Positions 8,788-17,970 of a stretch of 64,000 nucleotides of DNA are shown piece after piece; within the stretch, counting starts at the first letter, position 1; each line of letters starts with the position of its first letter. Under the pieces are notes generated by a model. It saw only the letters and a list, made by a program, of their open reading frames with translations. It did no database searches and was not told the origin of the DNA. Source of the DNA: Bacteroidales bacterium (GTDB lineage Bacteria; Bacteroidota; Bacteroidia; Bacteroidales; WCHB1-69); assembly GCA_017616775.1 (NCBI GenBank), contig JAFZXM010000002.1, positions 1 to 64,000 of the forward strand. The letters run 5' to 3'. The position numbers and the translations under genes are program-made.

Positions 8788-9359
8788 TGAAAAAACTGTT
8801 TTTATCATTAAAGCAACATACAGCAATAGCCGCCTTAGCGGCTATTGCTGTGTTTTGTTTCAGTTGTAAAAACGATATCGCCGAAGTCAACTCCCTCACC
8901 AGCAAAAACAACACAGCGGATGAAACATCCACTCACTTGCATTTGTATTCCACCGCTGCGGGCATACTTAAATATGAATTCACTTTTGAACAACTTCTGC
9001 ACTATACCTCACCTGAACCTTACTATGAAAGTCCCAAAGCTTTTGAAGTGATATCCTATAACGAAAACGGGGAAAAAGAGCTTTCTCTTACAGCTGATTA
9101 TGGTGTTAATTATGAAAAAAAAGGTATTATGGAAGCCAAGCGCAATGTGGTAATCACCAATATGAATTCCCGCGAAGTGATAGAAACAGAACATCTGATA
9201 TGGAATACCAAAGAACATTTGATATATTCCACTTCCCAAATCAAACAAACCAAACCGGATGGCTCTGTATATATAGGAGACCGTTTTGAATCGGACGAAA
9301 GAATGGAAAAATACACGGTGTATAATCCCAAAATAATTTTTTACGCTGAAGAGGAATAA
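8787..9359 (+). CDS. lptC: LPS export protein LptC
   Basis: LptC is the periplasmic bridge component that receives LPS from the LptB2FG complex. The 190-residue protein has an N-terminal hydrophobic segment with a lipobox-like AVFCFSCK, then the OstA/LptC beta-jellyroll pattern: LSLTADYGVNYEKKGIMEAKRNVVI near residue 100 and an end with YIGDRFESDERMEKY. E. coli LptC is anchored by a transmembrane helix, whereas here a lipid anchor is possible. It overlaps the TPR gene and precedes uvrA by 2 nt. Assignment rests on the domain pattern and on context. Confidence 0.8.
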   Translation: MKKLFLSLKQHTAIAALAAIAVFCFSCKNDIAEVNSLTSKNNTADETSTHLHLYSTAAGILKYEFTFEQLLHYTSPEPYYESPKAFEVISYNENGEKELSLTADYGVNYEKKGIMEAKRNVVITNMNSREVIETEHLIWNTKEHLIYSTSQIKQTKPDGSVYIGDRFESDERMEKYTVYNPKIIFYAEEE

Positions 9360-9361
9360 TC

Positions 9362-12184
9362 ATGCCTAAATCTGTAAAAGAAGAAAAATTGGTAATCATA
9401 GGGGCAAAAGAGCATAATTTGCAAGACATATCGCTCTCTCTCCCGCGTAATGCCTTTGTAGTGTTTACAGGTTTGTCGGGTAGCGGCAAATCCTCTCTGG
9501 CCTTCGACACCATTTACGCAGAAGGACAAAGACGGTATATAGAAACCTTGTCGCCTTATGCCCGGAAATTTATCGGCAATATGCAAAGACCCGATGTTGA
9601 CAAAATATCGGGATTGAGTCCCGTTATTGCCATAGAGCAAAAAACCGTCAACCGCTCCCAGCGTTCTACCGTAGGCACCATTACCGAAGTGTACGATTTG
9701 TTACGTTTGCTTTTTGCAAGAGTTGCTACAGCCTATTCGTACATTACCAATGAACCTATGGTAAAATATACCGAAAATCAGGTTATCGACCTTATCAGGC
9801 AACGATATCAACAACAACACATAAGTATATTCGCTCCTTTGGTAAGAGCCCGTAAAGGTCATTACCGCGAACTTTTTGAACAAGTAAGACGTTGGGGCTT
9901 CCTACATGTCCGCATTGACGGGGAAATAAAAGAAGTGCTCGTCAGAATGCAGGCGGACCGCAATAAAATACACGACATAGAGGTGGAAATAGACCGTTTG
10001 CAAGTAGGCCAACAATCGGATAAAAGATTGGTCAACTCCATACGCACCGCACTAAAATACGGAAAAGGAAGCATTATGATACTTCCCGAAGGGGAAGAAT
10101 CACCTGTCAATTACAGCAAATTTTTAATGTGCACCCATTCCGGTATATCTTATCCTGACCCTGAACCCAACATCTTTTCTTTCAATTCTCCTTACGGCTC
10201 TTGCCCCAAATGCAGAGGATTGGGCTTTGTTACCGAAGCCAATCTTGACAAACTGATTCCCGACCCCAAAAAATCCATACGCAACGGCGCCATAGAAGTG
10301 CTGGGGGAATACAAGCCCTCCATTATATTCAAACAAATAGAAGCCATGGCGGCAAAATACAATTTTTCCATTGACTGCCCCATAGGTGAATTGCCTGAAA
10401 ACGCCATCAATATGATATTGTATGGCTCTTCCGACCCTATTACGGTGAAAAATGAAACCATGGGCACCACCTTATATTGTGCCAATTTTGAAGGTATTAT
10501 CAATTTTATTGTCCAAAATTCAGAAGACGCCCCCGCCAACATACGCAAATGGGCTTCCCAATTTATGCATACCAAAGTTTGTGACCAATGCGGTGGAGGA
10601 AGGCTTAAAAAAGAATCCATGTATTTTCGCATAGGCGATAAAAATATTGTGGATTTGGCTGAAATGAATATTGCCGAGCTACAACAATGGATGTTGCATA
10701 TCAATGACTGTCTTACCGGACAAAAACAACAAATAGCCGCTGAAATAATACGCGAAATAAATAAAAAATTAAAATGTATGATGGACTTGGGGGTTGATTA
10801 TCTCACCCTTAACCGCTCCTCTCAAACCCTTTCCGGCGGAGAAGCCCAAAGGATAAGATTAGCCACCCAAATAGGGTCCAATTTGGTAAACGTGCTGTAT
10901 ATTTTGGATGAACCCAGCATAGGTTTACATCAACGGGACAACCAAAAACTTATCAATGCCCTTCAATCGCTTAAAAAAGCCGACAATTCCATCATAGTGG
11001 TTGAACACGATTATGATACCATGCGCGCCGCCGATTATATTGTGGATATCGGTCCCGGTGCAGGATTACAGGGAGGAAAAATTGTGGCACAAGGCACTTT
11101 TGATGAAATATGTCAATCCCAATCCATTACAGGACTTTATTTGAGCGGTAAACGGAAGATAGAAATTCCCCAACATGTCAGACAACCGCAAAAAGGCAAT
11201 TTGGTACTCATGGGTGCTTCCGGTAACAATTTGAAAAACATTACCGTGCAATTTCCGTTAGGGACATTTATTTGCGTAACAGGTGTTTCCGGAAGCGGAA
11301 AATCTTCGCTTGTCAACGGTACCTTATATCCTATTCTCAACCGTTATATCTACCGGTCTGACAATAAAGCGCTTCCTTACGAAAACATTTTCGGACTGGA
11401 ATACATAGACAAAGTAATAGAAATCAACCAGCAACCCATAGGCCGAACACCCCGCTCCAATCCTATCACCTATATCGGTTTGTTTGATGAAATTCGCAAA
11501 TTATATGCCAACCTTCCGGAAGCAAAAATAAGAAACTACAAACCGGGAAGATTTTCGTTCAACGTATCGGGAGGACGGTGTGAAACCTGCAAAGGCGCCG
11601 GCGTAAAAACAGTAGAAATGAATTTTTTACCGGAAGTGTATGTACATTGTGAAGCATGCAACGGCAAACGATACAACAGGGAAACATTGGAAGTGCGCTA
11701 CAAAGGAAAATCCGTCAGCGATGTTTTGGAAATGACTTTTAACGATGCCCTGCACTTTTTTGAAGAAATTCCTTATATCACCGAAAAATTGAAAATGGTG
11801 GTTGACGTCGGTTTGGGATATCTGCATTTAGGACAATCTTCCACTACCCTTTCCGGCGGAGAAGCTCAAAGAATCAAATTGGCGGCGGAACTGATAAAAA
11901 AAGATACCGGCAGAACTTTTTATATTTTGGACGAACCCACCACGGGATTGCATTTTGAAGATATCCGCATCTTACTCAAGGTGCTCAATAAGCTGGTGGA
12001 CAAAGGTAATACCGTATTGGTAATAGAACACAATATGGATGTAATCAAAACCGCGGATTGGATAATAGACCTTGGTCCGGAAGGAGGACTGCACGGCGGT
12101 GAAATCATAGCACAAGGCACTCCCCAAGATATAGTGGAACAAGGAACGGGCTATACCGCACAATTTTTAAAGAACTACCTTTAA
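9362..12184 (+). CDS. uvrA: Excinuclease ABC subunit A
   Basis: UvrA is the damage-recognising ATPase of nucleotide excision repair. The 940-residue protein has two ABC modules: Walker A GLSGSGKSSLAF near residue 38 and GVSGSGKSSLV near 640, with paired signature motifs SGGEAQRIRLA and SGGEAQRIKLA. Zinc-finger cysteines are at CPKCRGLGF near 280 and at CETCKGAG...CEACNGKRY near 735-760. The length and motif set are normal. It ends the queA-lptC run and is followed by a hairpin terminator at 12237-12255. The gene looks intact. Confidence 0.97.
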   Translation: MPKSVKEEKLVIIGAKEHNLQDISLSLPRNAFVVFTGLSGSGKSSLAFDTIYAEGQRRYIETLSPYARKFIGNMQRPDVDKISGLSPVIAIEQKTVNRSQRSTVGTITEVYDLLRLLFARVATAYSYITNEPMVKYTENQVIDLIRQRYQQQHISIFAPLVRARKGHYRELFEQVRRWGFLHVRIDGEIKEVLVRMQADRNKIHDIEVEIDRLQVGQQSDKRLVNSIRTALKYGKGSIMILPEGEESPVNYSKFLMCTHSGISYPDPEPNIFSFNSPYGSCPKCRGLGFVTEANLDKLIPDPKKSIRNGAIEVLGEYKPSIIFKQIEAMAAKYNFSIDCPIGELPENAINMILYGSSDPITVKNETMGTTLYCANFEGIINFIVQNSEDAPANIRKWASQFMHTKVCDQCGGGRLKKESMYFRIGDKNIVDLAEMNIAELQQWMLHINDCLTGQKQQIAAEIIREINKKLKCMMDLGVDYLTLNRSSQTLSGGEAQRIRLATQIGSNLVNVLYILDEPSIGLHQRDNQKLINALQSLKKADNSIIVVEHDYDTMRAADYIVDIGPGAGLQGGKIVAQGTFDEICQSQSITGLYLSGKRKIEIPQHVRQPQKGNLVLMGASGNNLKNITVQFPLGTFICVTGVSGSGKSSLVNGTLYPILNRYIYRSDNKALPYENIFGLEYIDKVIEINQQPIGRTPRSNPITYIGLFDEIRKLYANLPEAKIRNYKPGRFSFNVSGGRCETCKGAGVKTVEMNFLPEVYVHCEACNGKRYNRETLEVRYKGKSVSDVLEMTFNDALHFFEEIPYITEKLKMVVDVGLGYLHLGQSSTTLSGGEAQRIKLAAELIKKDTGRTFYILDEPTTGLHFEDIRILLKVLNKLVDKGNTVLVIEHNMDVIKTADWIIDLGPEGGLHGGEIIAQGTPQDIVEQGTGYTAQFLKNYL

Positions 12185-12236
12185 GCCATTTTTACACCAA
12201 AAAACACCAATGGCAAACATATAAACATAAAAAAAA

Positions 12237-12261
12237 CTGAATCTTGCGGATTCAGCTTTTT
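12237..12261 (+). terminator. Bidirectional terminator, uvrA / minus-strand lipoprotein
   Basis: CTGAATC (12237-12243) pairs with GATTCAG (12249-12255) around a 5-nt loop. It is followed by TTTTT on the plus strand and preceded by an A-run (12228-12236) that serves the minus strand. It lies between two convergent genes. Confidence 0.8.
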
Positions 12262-12282
12262 AATTCCAATTAAACCCTGCAT

Positions 12283-12801
12283 TTATTTGGCATTGTTCAT
12301 TGCATTCAATACCGATGTGAGCGTATTCACAGCTGCAGTGGTATTGTTGTTGGTATTGGTGGTGGTGGTGGTGTTAGTATTGGTGTTAGTGTTGCCGCTT
12401 CTGGCTGCATTGACTATTGAATTAATATCGGTATTGATAACCGAACTGATAATGCTTGCTACATTATTTGCAGTGATCAAATTGCTGGAAGCCACTGCTC
12501 CTGCTGCAAATTCTTTATAAAATGTAGTGTTTTTGGCATTACCTTTAATAGCGGATGCATATGTGGCCAACGAAGCCAAATTCAATAAGTTGGTTGCATC
12601 GTTTAAATTCAATTTACCGGCGGATTTATAAGAATTATACAATGCCGTTAACGATGTTCCAAAACCTTTTCCTGACGTAAAGGCTGCAGATGTGGTGGAT
12701 ATTCCGGAAGTGGAAGAGGTGGTGGTTCCGTTATTCATTGTTCCGCACGATACTAATAATATAATAGCGGTTAACGCTGCTACAATAGACAATTTCTTCA
12801 T
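12283..12801 (-). CDS. Thr/Asn-rich lipoprotein
   Basis: The 172-residue product has a lipoprotein signal (AALTAIILLVSCGTMN). The middle (residues 45-130) looks helical (LTALYNSYKSAGKLNLNDATNLLNLASLATY). Near residues 137-155 is a low-complexity Thr/Asn run (NTNTNTTTTTNTNNN) coded by a GT-rich imperfect repeat at 12337-12400. The C-terminus TSVLNAMNNAK is helical again. The function is unknown. It lies 69 nt after the aminopeptidase P gene, with no clear own promoter, and ends at a terminator shared with uvrA. Confidence 0.65.
   Translation of the reverse strand: MKKLSIVAALTAIILLVSCGTMNNGTTTSSTSGISTTSAAFTSGKGFGTSLTALYNSYKSAGKLNLNDATNLLNLASLATYASAIKGNAKNTTFYKEFAAGAVASSNLITANNVASIISSVINTDINSIVNAARSGNTNTNTNTTTTTNTNNNTTAAVNTLTSVLNAMNNAK
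12337..12400 (-). repeat. Microsatellite-like Thr/Asn coding repeat
   Basis: Imperfect repeats of ggt, gtt and att triplets encode the Thr/Asn run of the lipoprotein. Because the repeat unit is a triplet, length changes would alter the protein without shifting the frame. Confidence 0.5.
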
Positions 12802-12870
12802 TTTTATCCTTTCATTTATTATTATACAACTATTTACTTACAATTATTGTTCCAAGCTGATGCTTATTTA

Positions 12871-14271
12871 TTATTTTTCCATGCCGCTTCCGACAATTTC
12901 TTCTATTTCATGCACTTGCTTGGGAAGAGGGTGACCCAAAACCCTGCATCCGTTTGCTGTAATAAGCACATCGTCTTCTATTCTGATACCGCCGAAGCCT
13001 ATATATTCTTTTACTTTATTGTAATTGATATATTGGGTGAATTTCTGTTCTTTTTCCTACATTTCTATTAATTGGGGAATAAAATAAATGCCCGGTTCAT
13101 CGGTAACTATAAAACCTTGTTGCAATTCACGGCCGCAACGCAAGCTTCCGTGACCGAATATGGGACTGCGGAATGTATGGTTATCATAACCGACATAATC
13201 TTCTCCCAAATCTTCCATATCATGAACATCCAAACCCAGCATGTGTCCCAATCCGTGAGGCATAAACAAAGCGTGAGCACCTTCTATGGCCGCTGCTTTA
13301 TAATCGCCTTTCATAAGACCTAATTCGGTAAGCCCTTTGGCTATAACGGTGGCTGCATTCAAATGAACATCCCAATAACGTATTCCGGGCTTAGCCATGG
13401 CTATACTTTCCAAATTGGCCTGCAACACTATTTCATATATTTCTTTTTGCTTTTGCGAAAATTTTCCGTTTACCGGAAAAGTACGAGTATAATCCGAAGA
13501 ATATCCGCTTACGCTTTCAGCACCCATATCTGCCAAAAGCAAACGGCCGTCGCGTAATACCTGCTCGTGATGATGATTATGAAGCGTTTCTCCGTTTTGG
13601 GACAAAATTACAGGAAACGAAACACCTGTTCCTCCTGAAATAGCAATACCTTCTGCTCTTCCGGCCAATTCCCGTTCCACCTTCCCTATTTGACACTCTT
13701 TCATAACGGTAGTATGCATCAATACACCCAAATCACATACTTTATCCATTTCTTCTATTTCTTCCGCCGTTTTAACAGCACGAAGATTGACCACCGCCCT
13801 GATCAATTCCTCTGAAGCATGCGGCTGTAATTGATCTATAGGCAAATTGAGCATGTTGCTCAAAAATATTTTATTGTCAGCACGATAAGGCGGCAAAAAA
13901 TGTATTCTTCTGTTTTTATGAACAGCTTTGGCCAAATAAGCTTGCAATGCACCCATTGCATGCACCTGTGCCACTCCGCACATGCAAGCTAAATCTGCCA
14001 TCGTGGGCTGATCCCCCATCCATATGATATCATCTATTCCGAAATCATCTCCAAATAATTTTTCTACTCCGTCATCTATATCTATCACTCCTACCAAACC
14101 CGGCAACTGCAATCCGAAAAAATAAGTGAATGTGCTATCCTGACGATAACGGTAAGTGTTGGACGGATAATTCATGGATGCTTCATTATTGGTTAAAAAA
14201 AGCACTATTCCGTTTTTAATTTGAGCTTTAAGCTGTGCCCTTCTGCGAATATAAGTCTCTTTTGTAAACAT
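12871..14271 (-). pseudogene. pepP: Aminopeptidase P (Xaa-Pro aminopeptidase) interrupted by in-frame TAG
   Basis: Aminopeptidase P removes N-terminal residues before proline using two metal ions. The intact part (404 residues) has the creatinase-type N-domain, then the pita-bread ligands Asp (LLLADMG), Asp (SDYTRTF), His (HGLGHMLGLDVHD) and Glu (VTDEPGIYFIP). At 13057-13059 a TAG stops the frame after LIEM. The frame then stays open for another 61 codons to TAA at 12871-12873 and encodes INYNKVKEYIGFGGIRIEDD, the normal C-terminus. The last metal ligand Glu (codon 12976-12978) is in this lost part. Relatives commonly have Trp at the stop position, so one TGG-to-TAG change explains it. Start ATG 14271 fits the promoter at 14292-14300. 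The product is probably inactive unless the stop is read through. Confidence 0.85.
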
Positions 14272-14291
14272 AAATTTTAATATTTGGAAAT

Positions 14292-14324
14292 GCAAATGTA
14301 CCATTTTTTACCACATTTTGCAAA
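14292..14324 (-). promoter_or_regulatory. Promoter of pepP
   Basis: On the minus strand, TTTG (14324-14321) and TACATTTGC (14300-14292) form a -33/-7 pair with a 20-nt gap, the Bacteroidota consensus. The -7 box lies about 20 nt before the ATG at 14271. Confidence 0.7.
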
Positions 14325-14538
14325 ATATGTTTCATTTAATTTTTTCTACACCTCTTTTTTAGACCTCAATATGCGAAAAAAAATGATTGATGCAATGTTG
14401 TTTGCTTTAAAACAAAAAACATGATGCCCGCCAATATGAACAAATATCTTGAAATGCTCTTTGATATGCTTTTTCTATTAAAAATACAAACAACTGAAAA
14501 TCAAAACTATAATAATATTTAAAAAAAGTATATGAAAT

Positions 14539-14572
14539 TTTGTTGTTATCAATAATTATTTAGTATATTTGC
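14539..14572 (+). promoter_or_regulatory. Promoter of the DUF5362 gene
   Basis: TTTG at 14539-14542 and TATATTTGC at 14564-14572 have the 21-nt spacing expected of a Bacteroidota promoter. Between the pepP promoter and this one (14325-14538) nothing else was seen. Confidence 0.7.
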
Positions 14573-14615
14573 AAAATATAATTAATATCATTTATAACCA
14601 ATAATCATACTCTAT

Positions 14616-15077
14616 ATGGAAGAATTAAACGACACCCTTCAAGAACAAAAAACGCTTATTCAGGAAGACATTATTGCTCACGTACAAGCTATAGGCAAAT
14701 GGTACAAATTTTTTGCCGTAATCAGTATTATCGGTGTAGCTTTTATGTTCATCTGCAGCATTATCATGCTTACCATGGGAAGTTTTTTGAACAATTTTGT
14801 CACCGATGCCAATCCCTATCCTTGCCCTATTTGGTTAATGGGTCTTATCTACCTTATTTTTACATGTGCAGTTATCCCCTTGATAGTTTTTCTTATGCGT
14901 GCTTCAAACATTGCCCAAACCCTTGCGGACGACAATAATGAATTACTTATTGCCAACTTTTTAAACAATACCAGAAAATATTGGAAATACTATGGCATAT
15001 ACACTATAGTGATGCTTGTTTTATTTTTCCTTATAATTCTTGGAACCATCATAGTCACTATTGCCAGTATGGTTTAA
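14616..15077 (+). CDS. DUF5362-like four-helix membrane protein
   Basis: The 153-residue protein resembles the DUF5362 family of Bacteroidota membrane proteins. After a short polar N-terminus come hydrophobic segments at about residues 30-55 (FFAVISIIGVAFMFICSIIM), 72-92 (PIWLMGLIYLIFTCAVIPLI) and 128-150 (IYTIVMLVLFFLIILGTIIV). Between them is the polar stretch ASNIAQTLADDNNELLIANFLNNTRKYWKYYG, which is typical of the family. The function is unknown. It has its own promoter and terminator, so it is a single-gene unit. Confidence 0.75.
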   Translation: MEELNDTLQEQKTLIQEDIIAHVQAIGKWYKFFAVISIIGVAFMFICSIIMLTMGSFLNNFVTDANPYPCPIWLMGLIYLIFTCAVIPLIVFLMRASNIAQTLADDNNELLIANFLNNTRKYWKYYGIYTIVMLVLFFLIILGTIIVTIASMV

Positions 15078-15110
15078 TATTTTTTGACAACAAACAATTC
15101 TAATATTCCC

Positions 15111-15144
15111 TTCTTGCCGGCATTGCTGCCGGCAAGAATTTTTT
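15111..15144 (+). terminator. Terminator of the DUF5362 gene
   Basis: TTCTTGCCGGCA (15111-15122) and TGCCGGCAAGAA (15127-15138) form a perfect 12-bp stem with a 4-nt loop, followed by a T-run. Confidence 0.9.
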
Positions 15145-15194
15145 CACACGGTATCATTTTTTTTCAAACCTTTTTTTCCTGCCGGACTGCCTGT

Positions 15195-16238
15195 TTATTT
15201 TTTGTTCAATTTTTCCGTAAGTTCTTTCACTTGTTTTTCCAAATCGGCTATACGGTTTGCATAAGAAGGAAAATATTTGAACATGGTGAGAGATTTTACG
15301 CAATCGCCGGCGTTAAAGGCAGGAGTGCCAAGCAATACCGCATTGTCTTTTACATTATGACTGACGGCGCTTTGCGCACCCACTTGTACATTGTCGCCTA
15401 TGGTAAGGTGCCAATTTACGCCCACTTGCCCGCCAAACAGGCAGTTTTTTCCTATTTTGGTAGATCCCGCAATGCCACATTGGGCTGCCATAACGGTGTT
15501 TTCTCCTATTTCACAATTATGGGCCACTTGTATAAAATTACAAAGTTTGACTCCTTTGTGTATAATGGTTGACCCCATGGTAGAACGGTCCACACAGGAA
15601 TTGGCTCCTATATCCACATTGTCTTCTATGATTACATTTCCCAACTGCGGTATTTTCATATATTGGTGATCTTGCTGCGGAGCAAATCCAAAACCATCGG
15701 CTCCGATAATGGCCCCTGCATGCAAAGTACAATTATTGCCTATAATACATTCATGATGTATTTTCACTCCCGCATTCAGTGTGGTATTATTGCCTATGGT
15801 AACATTTTCCCCTATATAACAATGAGGATATATTTTCACATTATCGCCCAACACCACTCCGGAAGCTATGGATACAAAATCGCCGATATAAACATTTTTA
15901 CCCATTTTAACATCCTCTGCAATGGCCGCAAAAGAGGAAATACCCGATTTTTGACGTTTTTCCTGATAAAAAGTCATCAATTTGGCAAAAGCCAAATAGG
16001 GGTCATCTATACGAATAAGCGTACACGGCACAGGATGCGCCGGCTGAAAGCTGCTACTTACCAACACAGCGGTAGCTTTAGTGGTATAAATATACGGGGT
16101 ATATTTTACATTGGCCAAAAACGAAATTCCTCCTTCTTCCCCTTTTTCTATTTTGGAAAATTTGTCTATCACCGCATCGGCATTGCCTTCTATGGTGCCG
16201 CCTATCACTTGGGCTATTTCTTTTACCGTAAATTTCAT
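15195..16238 (-). CDS. lpxD: UDP-3-O-acylglucosamine N-acyltransferase
   Basis: LpxD adds the second 3-hydroxy-acyl chain in lipid A synthesis. The 347-residue protein has the N-terminal uridine-binding domain (FTVKEIAQVIGGTIEGNADAVI) and then the left-handed beta-helix of hexapeptide repeats (VYIGDFVSIASG, VKIYPHCYIGENVTIGNNTT). The catalytic histidine is probably in FIQVAHNCEIGENTVM. The C-terminus is a charged helix (ADLEKQVKELTEKLNKK). In many Bacteroidales lpxD is followed by lpxC/fabZ and lpxA, but here the next gene downstream is convergent, so it appears to be transcribed alone. Confidence 0.95.
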   Translation of the reverse strand: MKFTVKEIAQVIGGTIEGNADAVIDKFSKIEKGEEGGISFLANVKYTPYIYTTKATAVLVSSSFQPAHPVPCTLIRIDDPYLAFAKLMTFYQEKRQKSGISSFAAIAEDVKMGKNVYIGDFVSIASGVVLGDNVKIYPHCYIGENVTIGNNTTLNAGVKIHHECIIGNNCTLHAGAIIGADGFGFAPQQDHQYMKIPQLGNVIIEDNVDIGANSCVDRSTMGSTIIHKGVKLCNFIQVAHNCEIGENTVMAAQCGIAGSTKIGKNCLFGGQVGVNWHLTIGDNVQVGAQSAVSHNVKDNAVLLGTPAFNAGDCVKSLTMFKYFPSYANRIADLEKQVKELTEKLNKK

Positions 16239-16552
16239 ATCTTCTTTTTTTTACGTTTTTTATATTTATACAGTATTCTTCTTTAAAACTCGGAACGCAT
16301 TAACGGATTTGAACACCTACCGCATTCCGGATTGAACTTTAAACATTGGTTTTCAATAAAATACTATTGTTAAAATCGGTTTTTGTTTAATTGTTTTTAT
16401 ATAATATTTTTTTGCAAAAATACTATTTTTTTTGTTTATAATTAGCCCTTTGAGCCAAAAGAAATAATCTTGCGCATGCCATAGAAGACATTATATTTGA
16501 TTTTACTGCAAAAAAAATACAGATTCAAACCTGCTAGTATAAATATTTTATC

Positions 16553-16561
16553 TAACTTTGC
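16553..16561 (+). promoter_or_regulatory. Promoter -7 of the rnf operon
   Basis: TAACTTTGC is a perfect -7 box about 40 nt before the rnfC start. No clear -33 element is seen. The rest of 16239-16552 is AT-rich and without a gene. Its presence directly before rnfC shows that rnfC is the first gene of the unit. Confidence 0.65.
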
Positions 16562-16601
16562 AGTTTGAAAAAAATAGGTGTTAAATAAAAATTTAAAGCA
16601 C

Positions 16602-17936
16602 GTGAAAACATTTAAAAGAGGAGGCATACATCCGGAAGAAAATAAGTTTGCACATGATATTAAATTAGAAGATTTTCCCATACCCAAGCAAGCGGTGCTA
16701 TATGCATCCCAGCATTTGGGAGCTCCTTCCACGGTGGTGGTAAACAAAGGGGACAAAGTAAAAGTGGGGCAATTGATAGCCAAAGGGGAAGCTTTTATTT
16801 CTGCAAATTTACATGCTTCTTGTTCAGGGGAAATTGCAAAAATAGAACCCGTAGCCGATATCACAGGCAATAAAAAACAAGCAATATATATCAATGTGGA
16901 AGGTGATGAATGGGAAGATTCCATTGACCGCACTCCTGATATTATATCGGATATACGTTTGGATAAAAATGAAATAATAGAAAGAATAAAATCCTGCGGT
17001 ATTGTCGGCTTGGGCGGAGCTTGTTTTCCCACTCACGTAAAATTGATGATACCTGAAGGCAAAAAGGCTGAATATTGTATTATTAATGCGGCAGAATGCG
17101 AACCTTACATCTGTATAGACAACCGTATTATGTTAGAGCGCGGTGAAGAGTTGATAATAGGCGCCACCATTTTACGGAAAGCTTTGTCTTTAACCGATGT
17201 ATATATAGGCGTGGAACATAACAAAAAACAAGCAATACCGCATTTAACGCAATTGGCTCAAAAATATGCGGGAGTACATATAGTGACACTTCGCACCAAA
17301 TATCCTCAAGGTGCTGAAAAACAGCTTATAAAAGCCATTACCGGCAGAGAAGTTCCTGCAGGCAAATTGCCGATAGATGTGGGATGTGTGGTGGACAATG
17401 TCAGCACCGCTTTGGCGGTATATGAGGCAGTACAAAAGAACAAACCGCTTATTTCCAACTATCTCACCTATTCCGGCAAATCGGTACAAAATCCCAAAAA
17501 TTACAATGTCCGTTTGGGCACTCCCATTATGGAAATCATACAAGCCAACGGCGGCTTAAAAGAAGATACGGGCAAGGTGATAAGCGGCGGACCTATGATG
17601 GGTAAAGCCATTACCAATTTGAATGCTTACACTGCCAAAGGTTTTTCAAGTCTTTTGCAAATGACACAAAAAGAAGCATCCCGCATGGAACCTCAGAATT
17701 GCATTCGTTGCGGCAAATGCGTGAGTGCTTGTCCTATGGGTTTAGAGCCCTATTTGTTGTCTGTTCTTTCCCGTAAAGCCCGTTGGGAAGAATGTGAACA
17801 AAACCAGATAATGTCGTGCATGGAATGCGGTTGTTGCCAATTTACATGTCCTTCATTCCGTCCTCTTTTAGATTATATGCGTTTGGGTAAAAACAAAACG
17901 GGAGCAATGATAAAAGCAAGGGCACAAAAAAAATAA
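16602..17936 (+). CDS. rnfC: Rnf electron transport complex subunit C
   Basis: RnfC is the peripheral NADH/flavin-binding subunit of the Rnf complex, which couples electron flow between ferredoxin and NAD to ion transport across the inner membrane. The 444-residue protein begins MKTFKRGGIHPEENK from GTG 16602. An in-frame GTG at 16578 would add eight atypical residues. It has the nucleotide-binding CGIVGLGGACFPTHVK near residue 137 and two 4Fe-4S clusters, CIRCGKCVSACPMG and CMECGCCQFTCPS, near 367 and 406. rnfD follows after 34 nt. Normally rnfB precedes rnfC; here it does not. Confidence 0.93.
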   Translation: MKTFKRGGIHPEENKFAHDIKLEDFPIPKQAVLYASQHLGAPSTVVVNKGDKVKVGQLIAKGEAFISANLHASCSGEIAKIEPVADITGNKKQAIYINVEGDEWEDSIDRTPDIISDIRLDKNEIIERIKSCGIVGLGGACFPTHVKLMIPEGKKAEYCIINAAECEPYICIDNRIMLERGEELIIGATILRKALSLTDVYIGVEHNKKQAIPHLTQLAQKYAGVHIVTLRTKYPQGAEKQLIKAITGREVPAGKLPIDVGCVVDNVSTALAVYEAVQKNKPLISNYLTYSGKSVQNPKNYNVRLGTPIMEIIQANGGLKEDTGKVISGGPMMGKAITNLNAYTAKGFSSLLQMTQKEASRMEPQNCIRCGKCVSACPMGLEPYLLSVLSRKARWEECEQNQIMSCMECGCCQFTCPSFRPLLDYMRLGKNKTGAMIKARAQKK

Positions 17937-17970
17937 ACAAAAAGCAATATAAATACAGGAGATATACAAT

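Noticed and set aside
12287..12520. Val/Leu-rich plus-strand reading frame over the lipoprotein gene
   Set aside because: It is the antisense shadow of the Thr/Asn repeat and has no start signal.
13057..14304. Possible recoding of TAG as an amino acid in this organism
   Set aside because: Several intact genes here (the lipoprotein ending at 2886, rnfG, rnfA, ddh) end with TAG in the expected place, so TAG is a working stop codon.
16295..16340. tRNA-like T-arm (ggtgttcaaatcc on the minus strand)
   Set aside because: No acceptor stem, anticodon arm or D-arm could be built around it.
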